A DNA stretch of 27,425 nt. It comes from Firmicutes bacterium UBA911 (GTDB lineage Bacteria > Bacillota > Desulfotomaculia > Desulfotomaculales > Desulforudaceae). Below, in pieces: positions 23,292-27,425 of the stretch (its first letter is position 1; every line of letters begins with the position of its first letter). Both the position numbers and the translations under genes were made by a program. The DNA is taken from assembly GCA_002294005.1 (NCBI GenBank), contig DBEH01000009.1:1-27425 (forward strand). The letters run 5' to 3'. Under the pieces are notes generated by a model. That model had not been told where the DNA came from and did not search any database. It worked only from the letters and a program-made list of their open reading frames with translations.

Positions 23292-25495
23292 CGGGGGTCA
23301 TAGTTCTAAACTCAACAATCGAATGGCTGGGCATTGATGAAAACACATTTGTTTTGGAACGCGTTCTCTGGCTTGATGCCACCGGTAAACAAGTAGTGGT
23401 GATGCCGCTTTTCAATCCCAAGGCCCTGCCCCTCTGGAAAGACGCCCGGGATATCGAAAGGGTCATGGCCGATGGAGAAGCCGTCAAACGGACGGTCGAC
23501 CCCTATTCCGGGCTGATCACCGCCGAGGCGGAAATCCTGCAGAAACACCGTGAGCGCAGGGATCGCGCCTGGGAGATGATCAAGGATCTGGTGGAGGATG
23601 AACCGGACATTTACCGGGATGAGAGGCGCGGACGCTTGGTGGCGGAGACGGCGGAGCGCTTCGGTGTCCACAAGGGGACGATCTATAAATATCTGCGCCG
23701 CTATTGGGCCGGGGGAAAAACAAAAAACGCCCTGCTTCCCGCGTATGACCGTTGCGGTGCTCCGGGCCGCGAGCGCAAAATCAGTGATAAAAGCGCAAAA
23801 CGGGGCCGGCCGCCCAAGATTGTCAAGTTGGATGGGGACAGGATCGGTGTAAATATCGATGAAGACATAAAGAGAATCTTCCGGGCCGGGACCAAGATGT
23901 TCTACAACAATAAGGACAAGGCTCCGCTCACCCGGGCCTACCAGCAGATGATTGAAAAATTCTTCAGCGTCGGTTTCCGTGAAGATGAAGGTGTCCAGAT
24001 CCCCATCCTGCCGCCCGCAAACGAACTGCCCACTTTTGGACAATACCGGTACTGGTATTCCAAAGAGCTGGATTTGCGCAAGTCCATCACCGCCCGGGAG
24101 GGGGAACGGGGCTTCGCCCTCCGGAAAAGAGCCGTTTTGGGCAACTCAACCCAAATGGCCTTCGGTCCCGGTTCCCTTTATCAAATTGACGCCACCATCG
24201 TCAGTGTTTACCTCGTCAGCAGTTTCAACCGGTCGCAGATTATCGGCAAACCGGTGCTATGCGTGGTGATTGATGTCTTGAGCCGGATGGTGGCCGGACT
24301 CTATATCGGGCTGGAAGGACCCGGTTGGGTTGGCGCAATGATGGCCCTGGCGAACGCTGCTGCCGACAAGGTGTCCTTCTGTGCGGAATACGGGATTGAA
24401 ATTTCGCCGCAGGAATGGCTTTGCCGCCACCTGCCCGAAGCGATCCTTGCCGACCGGGGGGAATTGGAGGGGATCAATGCGGATCACCTGGTAGACTCCC
24501 TGAACATCACCATGGCCAACACTCCGCCGTATCGCGCCGACTGGAAGGGCATTGTCGAGCAGCACTTCCGCCTGGACGATCTAAAGGTGATTCACTGGCT
24601 TCCCGGCGCGGTCAGGGAGCGGTTTCGCGAACGGGGCGAAAGGGACTACCGGTTAGACGCCACGCTGGACTTGCATCAGTTTACGAAAATCATGATCTAC
24701 ACGGCGCTGCAATACAACCTGCACCACCGCATGGAGTGGTACCCGCGGGATGATTTTATGGTTAGCGAAGGGGTCGAACCGATCCCCATCGAGTTATGGA
24801 ATTGGGGGATAGCCAACCGGAGCGGTCACTTGAGGGAAGTGGCACCGGACATTGTCCGGCTGAGTTTGATGCCCAGAGATCAGGCGGCTGTCACTCCCAA
24901 GGGAATTCGTTTTAAGGGAATGTATTACAGTTGCGAGCGGGCTCTGTTGGAACAGTGGTTTGAAAAGGCGCGCGTGTATGGTCAGTGGACCGTTCCCGTC
25001 AGTTTTGATCCACGGAGTACGGATGTTATCTATCTATGTCCACGGGATGGAAGGGAAATCGAACCGTGCCAGTTGTTGAAAACCCAAGAACTGTACAAGG
25101 GGCGGCGCCTGGAGGAAGTCTTGGAGTTGCAGGAATTAGAACGAATGCAGCACGCGCTGCGTACCACCGACGAGATGCAGTCCAAGGCGGAACTGAACGC
25201 CCGCATCAAGGCGGTGGTGGCGGAGGCGAAAGAACAAACGGAGGCGGCCGGTTCCGGCGGGGCCAGCAACCGGCAGCGCATTAAGAACATCCGCCGGAAT
25301 AGGGCGGAGGAAAAGGAGCAGATCCGTCAGGAAGAAGCGTGGATCTTGAACGACAAGGACAAGGCTCCAGGAAGTGAGATTAAATCTCATGAGCCTCCCC
25401 GGACGGAAAATGGAGCGGGCGAGAAGAACTCGTCCTGGCGTGAGAAGGATTTTGAAATGCTCAAGCGCCTGCGTAAGGAAAGAGGTGATCAGTAA
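23288..25495 (+). CDS. tnsB: TnsB, DDE transposase subunit
   Basis: TnsB binds the transposon ends and performs 3' cleavage and strand transfer. This 735-aa protein is intact. A helix-turn-helix lies around residues 112-142 (RGRLVAETAERFGVHKGTIYKYLRRYW), described here by its position. The RNase-H-like core has D301 (YQIDAT), D389 (ADRGEL) and E424 (GIVEQHF); the spacings of 88 and 35 residues equal those of Tn7 TnsB (D273, D361, E396). The C-terminal tail is charged and coiled-coil-like (EVLELQELERMQHALR onward), where Tn7 TnsB contacts TnsC. Start and stop overlap its neighbours by 4 and 1 bases, so tnsABC is one translational unit. Confidence 0.96.
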   Translation: MTGVIVLNSTIEWLGIDENTFVLERVLWLDATGKQVVVMPLFNPKALPLWKDARDIERVMADGEAVKRTVDPYSGLITAEAEILQKHRERRDRAWEMIKDLVEDEPDIYRDERRGRLVAETAERFGVHKGTIYKYLRRYWAGGKTKNALLPAYDRCGAPGRERKISDKSAKRGRPPKIVKLDGDRIGVNIDEDIKRIFRAGTKMFYNNKDKAPLTRAYQQMIEKFFSVGFREDEGVQIPILPPANELPTFGQYRYWYSKELDLRKSITAREGERGFALRKRAVLGNSTQMAFGPGSLYQIDATIVSVYLVSSFNRSQIIGKPVLCVVIDVLSRMVAGLYIGLEGPGWVGAMMALANAAADKVSFCAEYGIEISPQEWLCRHLPEAILADRGELEGINADHLVDSLNITMANTPPYRADWKGIVEQHFRLDDLKVIHWLPGAVRERFRERGERDYRLDATLDLHQFTKIMIYTALQYNLHHRMEWYPRDDFMVSEGVEPIPIELWNWGIANRSGHLREVAPDIVRLSLMPRDQAAVTPKGIRFKGMYYSCERALLEQWFEKARVYGQWTVPVSFDPRSTDVIYLCPRDGREIEPCQLLKTQELYKGRRLEEVLELQELERMQHALRTTDEMQSKAELNARIKAVVAEAKEQTEAAGSGGASNRQRIKNIRRNRAEEKEQIRQEEAWILNDKDKAPGSEIKSHEPPRTENGAGEKNSSWREKDFEMLKRLRKERGDQ

Positions 25496-27199
25496 TGGTC
25501 GAAAGGCTGTGCGGGGGCCACATTTTTGTCGGCAACCGGATTCCCGCGAATTACGGTCCAAGCATGGAGGCGGTCTATCAGCACAACCCATTCATCGAGG
25601 CCCTGCCACCGGTTTATACGTCCGATACCGCGGCCAGACGTATGCGCCGCAGACCCAAGTATGATGAAGCTGAACGCCGGTGGCTGGCTGAAGCCCGCCT
25701 CCAGGCGGTGCAGTCGATTGCCAATTATATCGAACCCTTACCCATTCACACGGAGTTGGAACGCCGTTTTTCCCGGATGATCCGCAATGGTTATTTGGCG
25801 CGCAACCCGATTTCGGCGGAGTGGAAGAACAGATCAGAGCGGGGTTTCCCGGCATTGACTGGGGTCCGGCGGATGACAACTACACGCCGGTCATCCGTTC
25901 CACGGCGGCCGGCTTCCACATCATTGGGACCAGCGGGGTAGGCAAGTCCACGGCGGTGGAAAGCGTACGGTCTCTTTATCCCCAGGTAATTGTCCATACC
26001 GAGTACAACGGACACAGCTTCGACCGTGCGCAGTTGGTCTGGCTCAAGTTGGAATGCCCGTACGACGGTTCGCTGAAGGGACTTTGCCTGAATTTCTTCC
26101 AGGCCATCGACCAGATTCTCGAAACGCGCTATTACCAGAAGTTCGGCAACAGCCGCCGGACGGTGGACGAACTGATACCGAACATGGCCTACTTGGCGGC
26201 CGTTTTAGGCCTGGGCGTACTTGTGGTTGATGAGATTCAGCGGCGCCAGTGAGGCGAAAAGCGGCGGCGGCGCCAAGATGCTGAACTTTTTCGTGCAGTT
26301 GGCCAATACCATCGGAGTTCCGGTGGTACTTGTGGGCACATTCAAGGCGCTCCCGCTGGTCACCCGGGAGTTTGCCTCAGCCCGTAGAGGCTCCGGACAG
26401 GGAGATCTGATCTCATTTTGCCAAGGATGAAATCTGGGATTTCTTCATCGACGGTTTATGGGATTACCAGTGGACCAATATTCCCACACCGCTCACGTCG
26501 GCGCTCAGCCAGGCTTTATATGACGAATCGCAGGGAATCGTGGACATTGCCGTCAAGCTGTATATGATCACCCAGTGGAGCGTAATCGGAGGCGAAGACG
26601 AAACCATCACTCCGGGGTCGATTCGAAAGGCCGCCGCCGAGTGCCTGCAGTCGGTTAAGACGATTCTCGAAGCGCTACGGCGGAAGGATTATCAGAAACT
26701 CAGCACCATCACGGATATTCACCCTCCGATTGCGAACCTGGACGAATACTTTCAACAAGCGAATCAACGGGTGACTATTGGGGGAACGCTGAATACCTTG
26801 CGCAACCAAAGAAAGGCTGAGCAAAACGCTGCCGGTGACGGTCCCGATTCAAATCCGGTCCGGATTGCCAGTTGGTTGGTGGAGGCTGGTTTTGCACCCC
26901 GCATTGCCCGCGCGTGTGCTGTACAAGCCCTGGACCGCCACGGAAGCGCAAGGGATTTAAAGTCGGCCATGCAAGAAGCCTTTTTGCTGGCCACGAACAA
27001 GGCCGCTGAGAAAAAGGATGACCACCCCTGGGCGAAGGCACCGTCCGGAAGCGGCCGCAAGCGGAAACCGCCCACGGCTTCCCTTTCCGGCGATCTGAGG
27101 GAAATTGCCGCGCAAGGGAAAAAGAAAGGCATTCCGGCTTATGAAGCCTTGAAGGAAGCGGGCGTAATCAAACCGGTGGACGAATTCCTGGCTGTTTAG
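25495..27199 (+). pseudogene. tnsC: tnsC, AAA+ target-selection ATPase, with three frameshifts
   Basis: TnsC is the ATP-dependent regulator linking TnsAB to the target protein TnsD. Homology runs along the whole interval (~565 codons, Tn7 TnsC 555) but across three frames. The first part reads to NPISAEW; at about 25824 one G seems lost from a TGGG run. The next part holds the Walker A GTSGVGKST (25926-25952) and Walker B LVVDEIQ (26220-26240). An extra C near 26244-26247 shifts to SEAKSGGGAKMLNFFVQLANTIG and GTFKALPLVTREFASARRGSGQGDL. At about 26407-26411 a third shift leads into SHFAKDEIWDFFIDGLWDY and the C-terminus to 27199. No single frame can yield a functional ATPase. The pieces are otherwise well conserved, so damage is recent or the sequence contains errors. 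Confidence 0.88.
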
Positions 27200-27212
27200 G
27201 GAGGTGAGCTTG

Positions 27213-27425
27213 ATGCTGCCTTTTTTCCCGGCCCTTTATCCGGATGAGCTTCTTTACAGTGCTTTGGCCCGTTACCACGTGTGGAGCCGGAATGCGGGTT
27301 ACAAAGACACCGTGCAGGATCTTTTCGGTTCCCGGACGGCTTGCGCCATCGCCGATCTGTTCAACCGGCTGCAGGCGCTCTATGACCGGCTTCCACCCGG
27401 CTCGTTGAACTTGAATCCGGTAAGT
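27213..27425 (+). CDS. tnsD: TnsD/TniQ family target-site protein (partial, runs off the window)
   Basis: TnsD binds the 3' end of glmS and directs insertion into attTn7. The first 71 codons are visible: MLPFFPALYPDELLYSALARYHVWS and then DTVQDLFGSRTACAIADLFNRLQAL, given here in two parts, which is the TniQ N-terminal domain. The zinc-finger CCCH region and DNA-binding C-terminus lie outside the window. ATG 27213 follows GGAGGTGAG at 27200-27208, 13 nt behind tnsC. Insertion in attTn7 supports TnsD over a TniQ without glmS specificity. Whether it is intact cannot be judged. Confidence 0.9.
   Translation, partial: MLPFFPALYPDELLYSALARYHVWSRNAGYKDTVQDLFGSRTACAIADLFNRLQALYDRLPPGSLNLNPVS

Larger units (their letters stand above)
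22332..27425 (+). mobile_element. Tn7-like transposon (partial, glmS-proximal end)
   Basis: The element begins with TGTCTGCG at 22332, comparable with the Tn7 end TGTGGGCG, and continues with TnsB-type sites and tnsA-tnsB-tnsC-tnsD reading away from glmS. This is the same layout as the Tn7 right end. The tns genes are less GC-rich than the neighbouring operons. tnsA carries a stop and tnsC frameshifts, so transposition by its own proteins seems lost. The window ends inside tnsD; cargo and the far end are not visible. Confidence 0.9.

Noticed and set aside
25495..27199. Programmed frameshifting in tnsC
   Set aside because: Three shifts of differing direction, none at a clear slippery heptamer with a following structure, fit mutation or sequencing error better.

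Overview
The window looks like chromosomal DNA of a GC-rich Firmicute of the Desulfotomaculum/Pelotomaculum/Desulforudis/Moorella type. The basis is the GC-rich coding sequence, strong AGGAGG-type ribosome binding sites, a T-box leader, a glmS ribozyme, a CBS/DRTGG-containing family II pyrophosphatase and the ilv-leu-cimA gene order. The species cannot be fixed from the sequence alone.

Layout. 1-1.1 kb: minus-strand MNT nucleotidyltransferase/HEPN pair, the HEPN gene apparently frameshifted near its end. 1.3-2.9 kb: an ECF-like sigma factor that stops after region 2, joined directly to the headless C-terminal part of a two-repeat protein; this looks like a deletion scar. 3.1-3.6 kb: a small membrane protein. 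3.6-7.0 kb (minus): Mn-dependent pyrophosphatase, then an exported serpin with a copper-amine-oxidase-like N-terminal domain, separated by a perfect 21-bp inverted repeat. 7.3-8.3 kb (minus): azlC-azlD, a branched-chain amino acid exporter.

8.46-18.5 kb: branched-chain amino acid operon ilvE-ilvB-ilvN-ilvC-leuA-leuC-leuD-cimA, driven by a near-consensus promoter and an Ile-type (ATC) T-box. Two genes usual in such clusters are missing. ilvD survives only as its last ~29 codons, beside a palindrome, and there is no leuB between leuD and cimA, where AATTCTG repeats lie instead. CimA (citramalate route) with LeuCD would feed isoleucine synthesis without threonine. 18.7-22.3 kb: glmM and glmS, which make amino-sugar precursors for the cell wall; glmS has a clear GlcN6P ribozyme in its leader.

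22.3 kb to the end: a Tn7-like transposon at the classical attTn7 site. Its TGT end lies 24 nt past the glmS stop, followed by three TnsB-type repeats with a 21-bp period that overlap the tnsA promoter, then tnsA, tnsB, tnsC and the start of tnsD. tnsB is intact, with DDE spacing of 88 and 35 residues. tnsA has an in-frame stop at codon 23 and tnsC three frameshifts, so this copy looks dead or dying unless these are sequencing errors. Cargo and the far end lie outside the window. The recurring theme is genome erosion: frameshifts, a sigma-factor deletion scar, an ilvD stump and several families of short palindromes at rearranged junctions.
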